In this document: positions 21,902 through 33,475 of the stretch, one piece after another
Position numbering within the stretch: position 1 is the first letter of the stretch
Layout: every line of letters starts with the position of its first letter
Origin: Strobilurus pachycystidiatus
Lineage: Eukaryota > Basidiomycota > Agaricomycetes > Agaricales > Physalacriaceae
Direction of reading: 5' to 3'
NCBI GenBank assembly: GCA_019915135.1
Contig: JAHLMK010000016.1
Coordinates: 248,001 to 312,000 of the forward strand
Length of the DNA stretch: 64,000 nt
Notes under the pieces: generated by a model
What the model saw: only the letters and a program-made list of their open reading frames with translations
Databases searched by the model: none
Told to the model about the DNA's origin: nothing
Program-made: the position numbers and the translations under genes

Positions 21902-23262
21902 TCAATGCCCAAAGACCGGCTGCACTCGATACGGCTCCTCAAGATATTTCATCTCCTCTTCCGTCAGCTCGATATGCGTGGCGGCTAAGTGACACAATCA
22001 GCACGATGCAAGTATATAGAGGCATCAATGTACTCACCAATGAGCTCCTTCAAGTTCTCGATGGACGACGTGCCGACGATGGGCGCAGACACGCCTGGTC
22101 TGTTCAACACCCAAGCCAGGGAGAGCTGCGCCATCGTTACACCCCTCTTCCCCGCAACCTCTTCCCCGCGGTTGACGATATCCTCTCTGCCGGCTTGGGA
22201 CTTGTAGCCCTCTTGCACCCTTACACGATCGAGGTGACAACGGGAGGGTGGGAGAAAGTAGACTTCAACGTACGCTTTGTGCTCTCTCCCAGAGGACGGG
22301 TGAGGATCTCGCGTGCGAGCGGAGAACAGGGGATGGAGGCGACACCAAAGTGCTACAAGGAGTCTCAGTATCCTCTCCCGGTAAACAAGACTGTAATGGT
22401 TCTGCATCGAGATGAACGGCGTGACTCGGAGAGTGTGCGTGATCGCGACGTCAGGATCATTGGGCAGCGCTCAAAGACTCCGACGTACTCTGCATCATGT
22501 GAACTGTGCGACATGTCAATTTGAAGGTGAGGAAACAAGAGGTGTGGGGAGAACGCATAGCAGGAAGACGTGCCGATGTAGCGCACTGGACGACGTCGTG
22601 CAGCGCCTGCATCCTTTCCGAGATGGGCGTGTCAAGGTCGAAACGATGTACGAGTGAGGAAAGATGGACGTCAAGCAACTTACACTGCAGCACGTCAATG
22701 TAGTCGGTTGAGACTGTCGAAGATGCGCTAGAGAATCTTCAGCGAATGATCAGCCAGCTGTGAGGGAGCGACTGAGCCCGTTTTGGTGGGCGTAGCCCTT
22801 GCCATCCAGATTCGCCCGGCCTACTGAGTGAGTAGTGGGATTCCGAGATGTTGTGCTCAGAGCTAAGAAAGATAGATTCGAGGTTGGGTACCTCAACGAT
22901 TCCTTCTCTCGGGATGTCGTAGTACTCCGAGTCATTGATAGCGCGCCCAAGAAGCTTCTCGGATACACCGTTGGAGTACATGTTAGATGTGTCGAACGCG
23001 TTGATCCCTGAGTCGTAGCTAATGCAATTTGAGGTCGAGAGAGAGTGGAAGATGGAAAGAACTGATGCGGCCTTGACGTGCTTGACTGCTCGTCGCCCTC
23101 GATCACCCAGTCGGCCCAGGCTGTATCTCCCAGAGACATGCATCCGAAAATGAGCTTGGAGACTTTCAGCCCCGAGTTCCCGAGGCGCACTAGACGTTAA
23201 CTGGTGTCAGCACGCAATGAAAGGAAGGAGTATGACTGGCCATTTTCGATCTTATCAGCCAT
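21902..23262 (-). pseudogene. Aldo/keto reductase copy 1, inactivated
   Basis: Aligned by eye to the intact copies 2-4, it keeps the promoter (TATAAAAG on the minus strand at 23305-23298), the ATG at 23262 and most exons, ending at TGA 21904-21902. Lesions: the first intron begins GCCAGT; one G is missing near 23088, shifting the frame in exon 2 (GACGAGCAGTC instead of GACGAGGCAGTC); 9 bp are missing at the end of exon 3, removing Val-Met-Thr and changing the catalytic Lys codon to Glu; exon 4 runs into TGA near its end; and about 10 bp are missing in the AGWVRYIG exon. It sits next to an NST1 fragment in the same order as the intact unit. It cannot encode an active reductase. Confidence 0.85.
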
Positions 23263-23403
23263 GAATGTAGGTTGAGCTCAAGAGTTGGGGATGAACTCTT
23301 TTATACGGTCTGGCGATTCTTTGAGACCGGACTCCGTGCTGTGTATTTATTGATTAGCGACCCCAGAGGGTCCGTGCCGCTGCCGAAAGGACGCGTTTGT
23401 AGA

Positions 23404-23491
23404 TGAGATGGCAGAGCATCGGAGACATAAGCGAACCTCGCGGTTCCGGGCGACAACTCGGTCAATCGGTCCGGTGGGTATCGAATGATGA
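23404..23491 (+). pseudogene. Relic of the 117-codon ORF that lies between NST1 and the reductase
   Basis: GCATCGGAGACATAAGCGAA, CCTCGCGGTTCCGG and CGGTCCGGTGGGTATCGAATG match the coding strand of the ORF at 33829-33476. The orientation agrees with the inverted unit. The remainder is deleted up to the NST1 fragment. Confidence 0.6.
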
Positions 23492-23504
23492 AAACTGCTT
23501 CGAG

Positions 23505-23966
23505 GTCCGGGTGGTGGAAGATAGCTGTGTGGTAGAGGCGTCCGCTGAACTTGGGGCGGGATGGAGTAGAGGGGCGGGGCCTGACGCTGCTTCTGTTGCT
23601 GCTGGTGAGGTACCGAAGGTGTCGGCGGCGCGGGGGTGTGCGCCTGCATTGGAGCGGGCGGTCACGGTGGGCCGGTCTGCTTGGGGGTCTACTCCGCCTC
23701 TCGAGGCGCTCCTTCTCCGCCTTCTCCCTCCGCCCCCTCTCCTCCCTCCGCTCCCTCTCCAGCTTCTCCAACATCTCCCGCTCGTGGCGTTCCCGCTCCT
23801 CCCTTTTCTCCTCCTTTTCTGTTGCGCTCCTCCTCTTCGCGCTTCTTCCTCTTCCCCTCCTCGCGCTTCACACGCTCTTCCTCGGCGGCCTTTTTGATGG
23901 CTCCCGGAGTATGCGCGCTCCTCCTTGCGTTTACGCTTGGCCTTGGCTTCAGTGACTGCATGCTTC
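23505..23966 (-). pseudogene. NST1 fragment 1
   Basis: The minus strand resembles the intact NST1 gene from about 32165 to 32775: AAGGCCGCCGAGGA, GTGAAGCGCGAGGAGG and AATGCAGGCGCACACCCCCG, then CCCCTCTACTCCATCCCGCC. The centre of the Glu/Arg-rich part is shortened and the frame shifts more than once. Both ends of the gene are absent. The long GC-rich ORFs on both strands here are by-products of the repeat composition. Confidence 0.75.
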
Positions 23967-24416
23967 CCACTGATTGAAGTGCGTCGTAGCATCGCATCCT
24001 CGGACGAAAGCCGTACATGAGAAGCCGGCGCCAAGCATCACCAAGCATCGGCATGGCGGCAGTGGCGGACAGTAACTTCGAGTCTTGTTTTCTGGTACCG
24101 ATAGACGGTAGGGCGAGAACGTCTTGCTAGAGCAATAATAGCCCTAATTGGAGGGATTGGCGGTGCCTGGCGCTTCAAACGATTAGAGTGGCAGGTAGTT
24201 TATGGCCGCCATTGCTAGGGGACACGAACTTGATTGATAGGTATATTTAGACTATTATTCTGTCTAGAAGCCGCCAAATGCCGCAACTTTTAGTCTGCTG
24301 TACCACCTCATGCCGAGGCCGTTGCTGGACGTCCGCTCCGCAGGTTGATCTTGGGCTTGCCGTGTGGATCTGGTTCCCCTGTTAGTGCGTGCTGACATGA
24401 AGGCAATAGCCTTGAC

Positions 24417-25928
24417 TCAACGCCTGTCGCTTCCAGAAGATGATTGACGTGCCAATATGAATGTGTGTGGCGGTTGATGGCGAGGAAACTTGACGTCGTG
24501 ATAAATGTTTCTGATGCGGCAAGCGGCCGCCTTTATAATGCCTTTGACCGTCCGTTTCCCACTCGGGTTGGCTGTCCTGAGGGAGGGTGTAGGCGACTGT
24601 AAACAAATACTTGCCTGCTTCGACTGCCCTCTCATCATCCGGCTTATGCATTGGACCACTCGAATGTGACCTGGCTTGGAATGTAAGTCAGAATCAGCTG
24701 TATATGTGTCAGACAAGCTGCGGTGCCAGTGGAAGCTAGTGATACGCACATTCGTCTGCAGGAGAGCAAACATCCAGGGGTGAGCTGTCCTCAATTGGGT
24801 GGGCCCGGTGGTTGTCGTCAGTCAGGTCAATGGCGGAATCTTCGTGGATCATGACATCCTGAGCCGCGACTATCTCGCTTGCTAATTCATCGGCTTTTGT
24901 TCCATGCGTATATTTGTCTGCATCTTTCGATCTTCCTTCTGCGGGAGAGTCCTGTGTTCGGACTACAGGCGACGTCACGGTGTAGTGTTCCTCGTCCTTT
25001 CTTCTTACTCGCTCAATCTCAGCCTTCACCCGATCTCTCACACCCTTTTCGATTCTTGAGCATCATGAGTCTATGATTGGTCTCGCAGAGGGTATGTGCG
25101 TACCGTTTGAGTTGCTTCTTTTCCTCCCAGAAGTCCCACGGGCTGCTGAAATCTTCCTCCCCAAAGGCTTCCAGGTCGAAGGATACCTTCACTGCCGGAT
25201 TGTCATACACCCAATCGAGAAACTCTTCTTCCAGGTTAGAGTACGCCGAGTCCGTATCACGGACCATAGGAGGATTTTTGTCGCGCGGCAGCCTTTCCTC
25301 GCAAGAGACCACACTTTGTAAGGTGCTCCCTTGCTTCTCCATCTCCTCCTCCTGCTGATCCTGTAAGTATTCCTGCCAGCCGGTATCGTATTCAGTTGCC
25401 TTCCGTAGCTTCAGGGAGCTCTGTGTTCCTGCAACAACATATCTGCCCACTTCACGAAGGTCTGTCTTGGGAACCTCCATCCACACAGCAGCGCGGGCAA
25501 GGGTTGGGTGGTAGCAATTCTTCCAGGGCAAAGGGGGCCTGGTATCCATTGGGATGCGCTGCAAGGGGTGCGAGGCATTGTTTGGGGAGATAGGAATTGT
25601 CATCTCCGGTTGGACACAAAATGGGCCCGGAGGCGGAATTCCATGGCACACAAAGAGGACACCAAAACAGCAAACGTCTCCCTCGAAGGGGGCACCTCCC
25701 ATCCACTGAAAAAAGACATCGTTCTAGGTAACGCTTTGAACAGGTAGTGGCTTATTGACTCACGTCGGTAACGACAGCGACGTATCTCTTGCATCGCATG
25801 CTCTCGCAGGCCTTGGTCGCGACTGGATCGTTCAGCTTCTGTAATGTGGCCACTGGGTCGATCTGAAGGATGAAATACTCGTGAAACTGTGGCACGGCTG
25901 GCTCGTCGGAAGTAGTTGGGGTGGACAT
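24417..25928 (-). CDS. Orphan family Y, copy H
   Basis: Exons 25928-25764, 25705-25104, 25054-24750 and 24697-24417 give 450 residues. Introns are 58, 49 and 52 bp with phases 0, 2 and 1, as in the other Y genes. Exon 1 holds PQFHEYFILQIDPVATL and CKRYVAVVTD; of 43 residues compared with copy I, 30 are identical. Exon 2 starts with Trp and has CFGVLFVCHG, RPPLPWKNCYHPTLARAAV, NPAVKVSFDLEAF and SPWDFWEEKKQLKR. The C-terminal part is basic (KGIIKAAACRIRNIYHDVKF), like the end of copy G. The middle (about residues 140-200) differs from the other copies. Divergent from X-E with 615 bp between starts. Function unknown. Confidence 0.82.
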
Positions 25929-26543
25929 TTCAAGTGATGCTGAGCCACAAAGCCTGCATCGTATAAATCGAATCCGTGCGAGAGAAGTTAACCTGAACCC
26001 TGCAAATGCCGTCATCGTGCTCTGAAGCGGCAACTCGTAGTACAAGAAGACTCCCAATGAGAACAAGGCGTGAGAGTGACGGGCTGTCACCGGGCCCAAT
26101 AAGTAGTGCTGCAAACACCGCATGTTACGACGTTGCTTTGATGCTACAGAATTAAGAACAATGGCGGAACTCAGGAACCTTCCTGCATGTCAGACAAACA
26201 ATTACGATGACCGGAATGGGCAGAGACGTGTAAAATTGTCACTATGCTGGCTGACGGTGGTCATGGAAATCGAGACGACGTATATCTCAGGCTCTTGTTC
26301 TGCATAGGACTATCGACCTGAATGCCGTGTTTCTCTGGTTATTGTTCGTCGAACGCCTTGTTCAGTGGTCAGAATTGTCTGGGAGAGGAAGAGTTTGTAC
26401 TAGAATCTCCCTCTGGCAGAACCGAGATGAATAAATACATACAGAAGAAAAGGTGCCTTGAAGCTATTCTTCTTCCCCATCTCGTCGCCGCCCCGGTCGC
26501 CAAACTATCATCCCCACTCGTCCACCCATCACATCCACTGGCC
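25929..26543. promoter_or_regulatory. Shared divergent promoter of Y-H and X-E
   Basis: 615 bp between start codons. An in-frame ATG upstream of X-E at 26427 is judged to be in the leader because the paralogues do not have the extension. Confidence 0.55.
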
Positions 26544-28237
26544 ATGCAAGGTCCCCCCTCATATCAGCGCAATCGTGGCCACTCAAATGCGCAGCACTAC
26601 GCTGAGCGGGTTACTACCGGAGAGTTAGAATTCGGCGTGATATACGCCGTCAACGCATCCCTTGTGATGCCATACTACAACACACTTCGCCGGGGACTCG
26701 ATACACACGAGGTCTGCCTCGAAAATGGTGCAGTCATGACAAAGGACGCCAGGCATGAAATAGCCTCGCTTCATAGTCGTGCCAGCAATAATTCCCAAAG
26801 GGTCATGAATGCCACCTGGGGCAGGAAGATCCGGCCAGGTATTCTCTGCGAGCCGCCGACATTTCTCGGTGTAGTCAAGAATGGTCGGCCATGGATATAC
26901 CCTCTGGGAACCTTCCAGGGTCAGCATGAGCTCGCTGCAGAGCTGAAAGAGTTCGTCATCCGCATTGTCAGTAACAACACCTGTGTAACAGACGCCGCTC
27001 CCATCTGTCTTGAGACTGAACCTAGATGGTATGTCCCTGGGAGCTCGATAGCTCGCGCCGTGGCTATCCCACTGCAGGCATACAATACCCCAGAGTCCCT
27101 GTGGTACTCCAATGAAACCGCGAGATACAAGTTAAGCGACGATAGTTACCAGTTGTTGCTCGACGAGAGTAAGAGTAGACTGCGAAGTTTCCAAATCGAA
27201 TGCCGCACCGACATGACCAAGCTGTCAAAGCTTCTCGATGCTCTCGAAGACGCGCATGGGGTCAGTAATCATCGACACTATCCATTTCTATACTTATCTC
27301 TTTTATGGCCAGGTCAATATTGAGAGAAGTGGGACGTTGCCAACCGTTCAGCCACAGCTGCAAGGCGGGGTCGCAAGATCCATTAGAACAATGGTGAGTC
27401 CGGGTGGTCTGATGAGTTGAGGAATAGCATCTAACATAGACGCGGTAGAACACCAGACCGAGACACGCACCGTACGAGACCTCGAGAAGTCGTCCCTCGT
27501 CGTATTACTCGGTCGATGGTCGCTCACGCCGCCAAGAACGCCGAGACGCCGAGATGAACGTCGATGTTAGTTCAATTCAGTTACGAGGTCGTCGATGAAA
27601 ACTGACCAATTTACAGGTGCCATATCGATATGGCAGCGGCGACAGAGGGAGAGCTGAGCCGGAATTAGCTCGTGATCCAGTTCACGGGGATTTTGCTTTG
27701 CATTATCCAGCGATTACGAACCCGGGATTGTATGAAGGGCATTCCAGATTTCCTGCTTACCCCAGCGATAGCGAGATGCACGTCGATCATCGCCAGCCAG
27801 GGACGTATCCCAACCCCTCAAACCGCCACAGCTACATGCCAGTGGACGCACCCCGCAGGAGAAGGGCCGATAACAGCGGGGAACCATATGGCCAACAAAA
27901 GCATTACCTCCGCGACCAGACTCTGCCAGTTCAAGGAGGCAATGTGTTCTACTGTCCCGAGACTATAAATCCGCAGCTGCATCGAGGAAATTACCCCTAC
28001 TCGGACAGCGAGATGTCTGACCAACGACAGTCAATTGATTATTCAAGCCATTACCATCAGCCAGAGGCGCGATCTGGGTACGGCCATAACATTGAACGAC
28101 TGTATCGAGGGAATTACCCTTACTCGAACAGTGAGATGTCTGACCAACGCCAGTCAGCTGATTATTCCACCCAATACCACCAGCCAGAGGTGCGTCATGG
28201 GCACGGCTATGACACTAGACAATGGACAGCACGGTGA
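26544..28237 (+). CDS. Orphan family X, copy E, with repeat-containing tail
   Basis: Exons 26544-27260, 27313-27393, 27449-27565 and 27617-28237 give 511 residues; all introns (52, 55, 51 bp) are phase 0. The core matches copies D and F: IYAVNASLVMPYY, RPGILCEPPTF, WIYPLGTF, RWYVPGSSIARAVAIPLQ, LWYSNETARYKL and ALEDAHG at the exon end. Exon 3 is Arg/Ser/Tyr-rich (GRSRRQERRDAEMNVD). The tail is rich in Tyr, His, Gln, Arg and Ser and contains a 41-residue unit twice in a row (27983-28105 and 28106-28228; NYPYS.SEMSDQRQS core). No signal peptide or membrane segment. Divergent partner is Y-H; downstream lies reductase copy 2. Function unknown. Confidence 0.85.
27983..28228 (+). repeat. Tandem 123-bp (41-codon) coding repeat in X-E
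   Basis: Two head-to-tail units starting CGAGG(A/G)AATTACCC at 27983 and 28106. Both keep the frame and differ at scattered bases. Confidence 0.75.
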
Positions 28238-28410
28238 GGCGCAGGAAGCCATCTGGAAGTGTTCGTCAATAACCATTGTCGCTTGTGTTGATATGGGCTA
28301 GTGATATCATAACTTAGCGTAGTGAACCATAATTCTGATAACGTCGAGTACAATAGCACAGTAATTCATATGAACGAACGGACCAGAAAATGTGTCGCTG
28401 GAAACTGACT

Positions 28411-30015
28411 TCAATAATGCCCGTTGATTGCCTGGGGGCGGTACGGTTCCTCGAGATATCGCATCTCCTCCTCCGTCAGCTTGATATGCGTCGCCGCTAC
28501 CATCACAATCAGCACCATGATCTCAACGGTGGGAGGGAGTGCTCACCAATGAGCTCCCTCAGATTCTCAATAGACGACGTCCCTACGATAGGCGCTGACA
28601 CGCCTGGTCGGTTGCACACCCACGCCAACGCGAGTTGCGCCATCGTTATACCCCTCCTACCCGCGACCTCCTCCACGCGGTTAACAACGTCCTCCGTCCC
28701 GACCTGAGATCTGTAGCCTTCTTGCATCCTGAGTCATAGTACATAGAAGGTGAGAACGGGAGGTGGCAGGAGGTGGACGTGTGGACGTACAGATCACTGG
28801 CGCCGCGCTTTGTCTGTTCGCGCAAAGGGCGGGTGAGCATGCCGCGTGCGAGCGGGGACCAAGGGATGGACCCTACGCCGAAGTGCTGTAACTGGGGTTA
28901 GGGAAGGCCAGAGAGGGGAAGGCCGGGCAGGACACGTACCTTGAGTGTGGGGAACATCTCCATCTCTTCCTCGCGGTAGATGAGGCTGTAGTGGTTCTGC
29001 ATAGAAATGAACGGGGTGAGGTTGTGCGTTATGGCGTGGTCTAGTAGGCATGGTCAACCCGTGAAGGCACCGAACGGAGTAGGGAGCATACTTTGCATTA
29101 TGTGGACTGCAATTCGGGAGATGTGAGACGATGGCCCGGGTGAAGTATTCGGCACGTACACTGATATGCGTAGCAGGAGGACATGCCAATGTAGCGTACC
29201 CATCCAGCTTGGACGACATCGTGGAGGGCTTGCATCGTCTCGGAGATGGGCGTGTCTGGGTCAAAGCGGTGGCCTGCAAACATGAGTGCATGAAACAAAG
29301 AAAAAGAAAGACAGACAGAACGTACATTGAAGCACGTCGATGTAGTCCAGCTGGAGACGCTCGAGGCTATCTTTGACAGACGCAAAGATGTGCTGTGAGA
29401 GGCAAATTCAGCGACCGAAGTGCAGATTCGCTATCAGAAGATAATGAGTGGACGCACCTTCCGACTCAAGCCGTGCTGATTAGTATATCCCTTTTGGTCC
29501 AGATCTTTTACGTTCACGCTAAAGAGTTTATCTGCAACGTCGGTGGACACTGCACCCCAGAGCTGTGGACATGTACATATCAGCACAGACAGGCGGAAGG
29601 CCAGAATGTACAACGTACCTTGGTCAGGACAACAATTCCCTCCCTGGGAAGATTGTACTCCTTGATGGCGCGCCCGACGATCTTCTCAGATACGCCGTTG
29701 GAATAGACATCCGCTGTGTCGAACGTGTTTATTCCTGCATCGTATCTGCTGGCGGTTCGAGACTGAGGTCTAGACCACAAGAGAGGTCGGAGCTTACGCG
29801 GCCTTGACGTGCTGGACTGCAGCGTCGCCCTCAAGCACCCAGTCATACCAGGACGTGTCGCCCAAGGACATGCAGCCCATGATTATCTTGGAGACCTTGA
29901 GCCCCGATGTACCCAAACGGACTGTAAGTGCATATTAGCGTCCATCGCACGCTCGGTGAATTGGGAGGAGCGTACCGTATTGAATCTTCTGGTCGACGAT
30001 CATATGGTCAGACAT
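28411..30015 (-). CDS. Aldo/keto reductase, copy 2
   Basis: Eleven exons (30015-29976, 29921-29798, 29745-29619, 29562-29458, 29392-29326, 29273-29160, 29106-29092, 29040-28940, 28885-28791, 28728-28547, 28496-28411) give 351 residues; all eleven exon lengths after the first equal or nearly equal those of copies 3 and 4. NAD(P)H-dependent reductase of the AKR fold, in the group of versiconal-acetate-reductase and aryl-alcohol-dehydrogenase-like fungal enzymes. Visible marks: [11 protein letters not shown] at the start, [18 protein letters not shown] with the catalytic Asp and Tyr, VVLTK with the Lys, [10 protein letters not shown] with the His, and [15 protein letters not shown] near the NADPH site. 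TATATATA (minus) lies at 30065-30058. Head-to-head with NST1 (440 bp apart). Substrate unknown. Confidence 0.9.
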
Positions 30016-30455
30016 CGTGGTAGCGTTTTGGAAAGCTGTTTCTCGAGTGAGTCGACCTATATATACGGAGTACGAATACTCATTTGTAAGCCTGAATCCC
30101 TACATAAGGGGTCCAGTCATGGCCGAGGGAACGCGTTCAGTGGAACTAGTGAAAAATGTATAGCGACCGGCCAAAAATACGGATCCGGGGCAAAGAAAAA
30201 GTCAGAAGGAGGTCAGCAGGCAGAATTCCATTCTCCGGTCGTGCGACAATCGCGGCTAAGGAACGAGGGTGAAGCAGCACATGAATATCGAACGAGAACA
30301 CCATGGACGTCACATCAAAGGAGGCGGGAAGCACAGCCACGGCCCGACGCACATGCCCAAAAGCGTGCCCCTAACCCGACAAAGCACGTACCTGCTGACC
30401 AAGCCTATCCGTTTTCTCTTTTCCAATACCACTACACCACATATAACTGCATACG
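30016..30455. promoter_or_regulatory. Divergent region between reductase copy 2 and NST1
   Basis: 440 bp between opposed starts. Holds TATATATA at 30058-30065 for the reductase. This is the centre of the inverted arrangement of reductase units. Confidence 0.5.
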
Positions 30456-33380
30456 ATGGCGCCGGTGGGACGCCAGCCGTCGCAGGTCTCTATTGGGAAA
30501 AAGCCGATGGCGTACAATGCCACTACGGGGGCGAACGCCAATGCCACGCCGACGAGCGCCAACGCCAACACGGGAGGAGGGGGCGGGAGGGCGGGATACA
30601 ATGGGAAGGGGAAAGGGAAAGGCGTGCCGCCGCCGCATCCGCATCATCACCCGCCGCCGCCTGCGTCTGCGACGCCGACCGCCGCGGCGAACCCGAAGGA
30701 CCGGGACAAAGACCGGGACCGCGAGCAGGGCAAAAAGATCTGGAGCACGTCGTCGACGGAGGAGCGCGAGCGGATCAAGGAGTTTTGGCTCGGCTTGAGC
30801 GTGGATGAGCGGCGGGGACTGGTCAAGATCGAGAAGGAGACGGTCCTGCGCAAGATGAAGGAGCAGCAACGGCATAGTTGTGGGTGTGCCGTGTGCGGTC
30901 GCAAGCGGTGCGTTTCCTTTCTCTGTCCGCGGACGGCTGTGGCGCACTTTTGCTCATCGTTTCTCTGTCTACCTTCTGCTACGTCTATCTATCCTTGATC
31001 GCCACTCGCTGTTTCGTCGTGTGCCACTACCACGCTTCCGGCTATCTCCTCTTCGTCATCACAGCAATGCAATCGAGGAGGAACTCGAGGTTCTATACGA
31101 CGCCTACTACGAGGAGCTCGAGCAATACGCGCATTACCAGCAGCGTTACGTCTCTTCTGGCGGCACCATCCCTCCACCACCCGGCCCGGGACCCTTTCCA
31201 GGCAGTGTCGAGCTCGATCGGAATGGCGCGGTCGTACAGCGGCAAGTCCCGGAAGAGGAGGAGGAATACGAGGAGGATGAGGAGGAGGACGAGGAGGAGG
31301 AAGACGATCCGCCGCCAGAAGAAGTCGCCGGCGGCGGTGTACGCGAGCCGCCGCGGGACAATGGCGCAGGGGGCGGCCAAGCGCGCGAACCGCTCGCAAA
31401 GCCGGGGTTATTCAGCCTCGGCGGCAGTCTGACCGTGACGGGGCCTGGGAACATATTGACTGTGGCGGACGATCTATTGAAGAACGACGGTCAGAAGTTT
31501 CTGGAGATGATGGAGCAGCTTGCGGAACGGAGGATGCAGCGAGAAGAGGAAGCAGCAGGCGACGTCGAGAGTGATAGTGACGGTGAAGGAGATGATGGCG
31601 GCAGCGATGATGGCGCTGATGGCGATCGCGGCGAGGGCGGGAGCGACGATGAGGATGATGAGGACGACGACGATGAGGACGACGAGGATGAAGATGAAGA
31701 GGAGGAGGAGGTGTGTTTTGCTCTCCTCATTCTCGGATCTTTCTTTCCGATCTTCTTTCATGATTTGTCCGTCGTCAATACCAATGCTCATCGCGTTCTT
31801 CCTCGCAGATTCTCACCGAGGAGCAGAAGATGGAAGAGGGCAAACGCATGTTTTCCATTTTCGCAGCGCGTATGTTCGAGCAACGCGTCCTGAAGGCGTA
31901 TCGTGAACAGGTCGCCCAGGAGAGACAGCTTCAGCTTCTACGCGAACTCGAGGACGAGGATAAGCTGTCGAAGGAGAGGGAGCTCAAGAAGCAGCGGGAG
32001 AAGGAGAAGAAGAAGGACAAGAAGCGGTACGAACTACTCTCCTTTGATCGTCGTGTTTCCTCTTGCTGATATCTTGATAGGCAACAGAAGGAAGCCAAGG
32101 AGCAAGAGAAAGCCCAAAAGGCCGCATCCAAAGCTGCCGAAGAAGCCTCCATCCGTGCAAAGCAGGCAGTCGCCGAGGCCGAGGCCAAGCGTAAACGCGA
32201 AGAGGAGCGCATACGCCGGGAGACCGTCAAGAAGGCCGCCGAGGAGGAACGGGTGAAGCGCGAGGAGGAGAAGAGGAAGAAACGCGAGGAGGAGGAGCGG
32301 AAGCGGAAGGAGAAGGAGGAGAAGAGGGAGGAGCGGGAACGCCTCGAGCGGGAGAGACTGGAGAAGCTGGAGAGGGAGCGCAGGGAAGAGCGGGAGCGGC
32401 GGGAGAAGGCGGAGAAGTTGGAGAGGGAGAAAGCGGAGAAGGCGGAGAAGGAGCGACTAGAGAAGGAGAGGCTAGAGAAGGAGCGCATCGAGAGGGAAAG
32501 GGCGGAGAAGGTTCCCAAGCAGACTGGCCCGCCGCCCGACAAGACGCCGACGATGAAGACGAACGGTGTCAAGAAGATCATGAGCAAGCCTGCGCCTCCT
32601 CCTGCTGCTCCTGTGCCGGTGGTACCGACGCCCGCTCCAATGCAGGCGCACACCCCCGCGCCACCGACACCTTCGGTACCTCACCAGCAGCAGCAGCAGC
32701 AGCAGCGTCGGCCGCCACCCCTTTACTCCATCCCGCCCCAAGTGCAGCGGACGCCTCAAGCGCACAGCTACCTTCCACCACCTGGTGTTCCTTTTGGTGT
32801 CGGTCCTCCGCGGTTTGTCAACGGGATCACCGTCAACGGCGGGCACTACGCGCCAGTGTCGCCCATGCCGCCGAATATGATCCCAGGCCCATCCAACCCT
32901 CTCCCTCCAGCGCCGGCACCCGCACCACCACTCGTGCCCGTACGGCGTGCCAGCGTCGCGCCCATCGCGCGCCCCGTCGGCGTCGGCGTCATCGGCCAAT
33001 CCGCCTCGACATCGACCGTTTCCCCCATCAAGCCGCCTCCGACCGCGTCAAAGGCTGCATCGTCGTCCGGCGGGTCGTCCCCGTCGCATACGTCGCCGCA
33101 GCTTGGATCCCGAGCGTTGGTGGACGACGGGGATGAGGTTGTTGGGGGCGGGAGGAGGCGCGGACCTGTAGTTGGTGGCGGGTGGCCTAGTAGTACGGGG
33201 GGAGGCGGGTGGGGGTATGCACCGCAGCCGCCTGGGCCGGGGATGGTTCCTGGCGCGCCGCCAGTTGGGCTACCACCGCCTGGGCCGCCGCCTGGGATGC
33301 ATGGGTGGCAGCAGGACCCGTGGCAGGGCGCGCCGGGGCAGGGGTTCTTCGTAGGCGGGAGGTATACGCCGCCGCGATGA
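30456..33380 (+). CDS. NST1: Stress response protein NST1
   Basis: Exons 30456-30907, 31065-31710, 31809-32026 and 32081-33380 give 871 residues. Introns are 157, 98 and 54 bp. NST1 is a cytosolic fungal protein known from yeast as a negative factor in salt tolerance. Order of parts: a Gly/His/Pro-rich start; [21 protein letters not shown] and a [11 protein letters not shown]ys cluster; [19 protein letters not shown]; long acidic runs; a [21 protein letters not shown] block; a very long Lys/Glu/Arg helix (about residues 420-570); then a Pro/Gln-rich disordered C-terminus with a Q7 run. These match the known NST1 plan. It is the only intact copy; two fragments lie at 23505-23966 and 38781-39293. 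Large antisense ORFs come from its simple composition. Confidence 0.9.
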
Positions 33381-33475
33381 GATTGGGAAGTAGAAGGAGG
33401 AGGAGGAGCATTCATCTACTTACTTACTGACACTCACTCACTCACTCATACTGAATGATATGAAAATTTCAAAGT

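Larger units (their letters stand above)
23263..24416. other. Relics of the duplicated unit between reductase copy 1 and Y-H
   Basis: Contains the TATA box of reductase copy 1, a relic of the small ORF (23404-23491), the NST1 fragment (about 23505-23966) and about 440 bp without recognisable content. Confidence 0.5.

Noticed and set aside
23301..24054. Several long ORFs on both strands at 23.3-24.0 kb taken as genes
   Set aside because: They overlap the NST1 fragment and come from its repetitive composition.
24417..24697. An additional GC-AG intron at the GCAAGT in the last exon of Y-H
   Set aside because: It would be only 38 bp and would shift the frame, whereas the unspliced exon is open and ends like the paralogue.
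31931..32653. Ser/Phe-rich minus-strand ORF of 240 codons
   Set aside because: Reverse reading of the Lys/Glu/Arg repeat of NST1.
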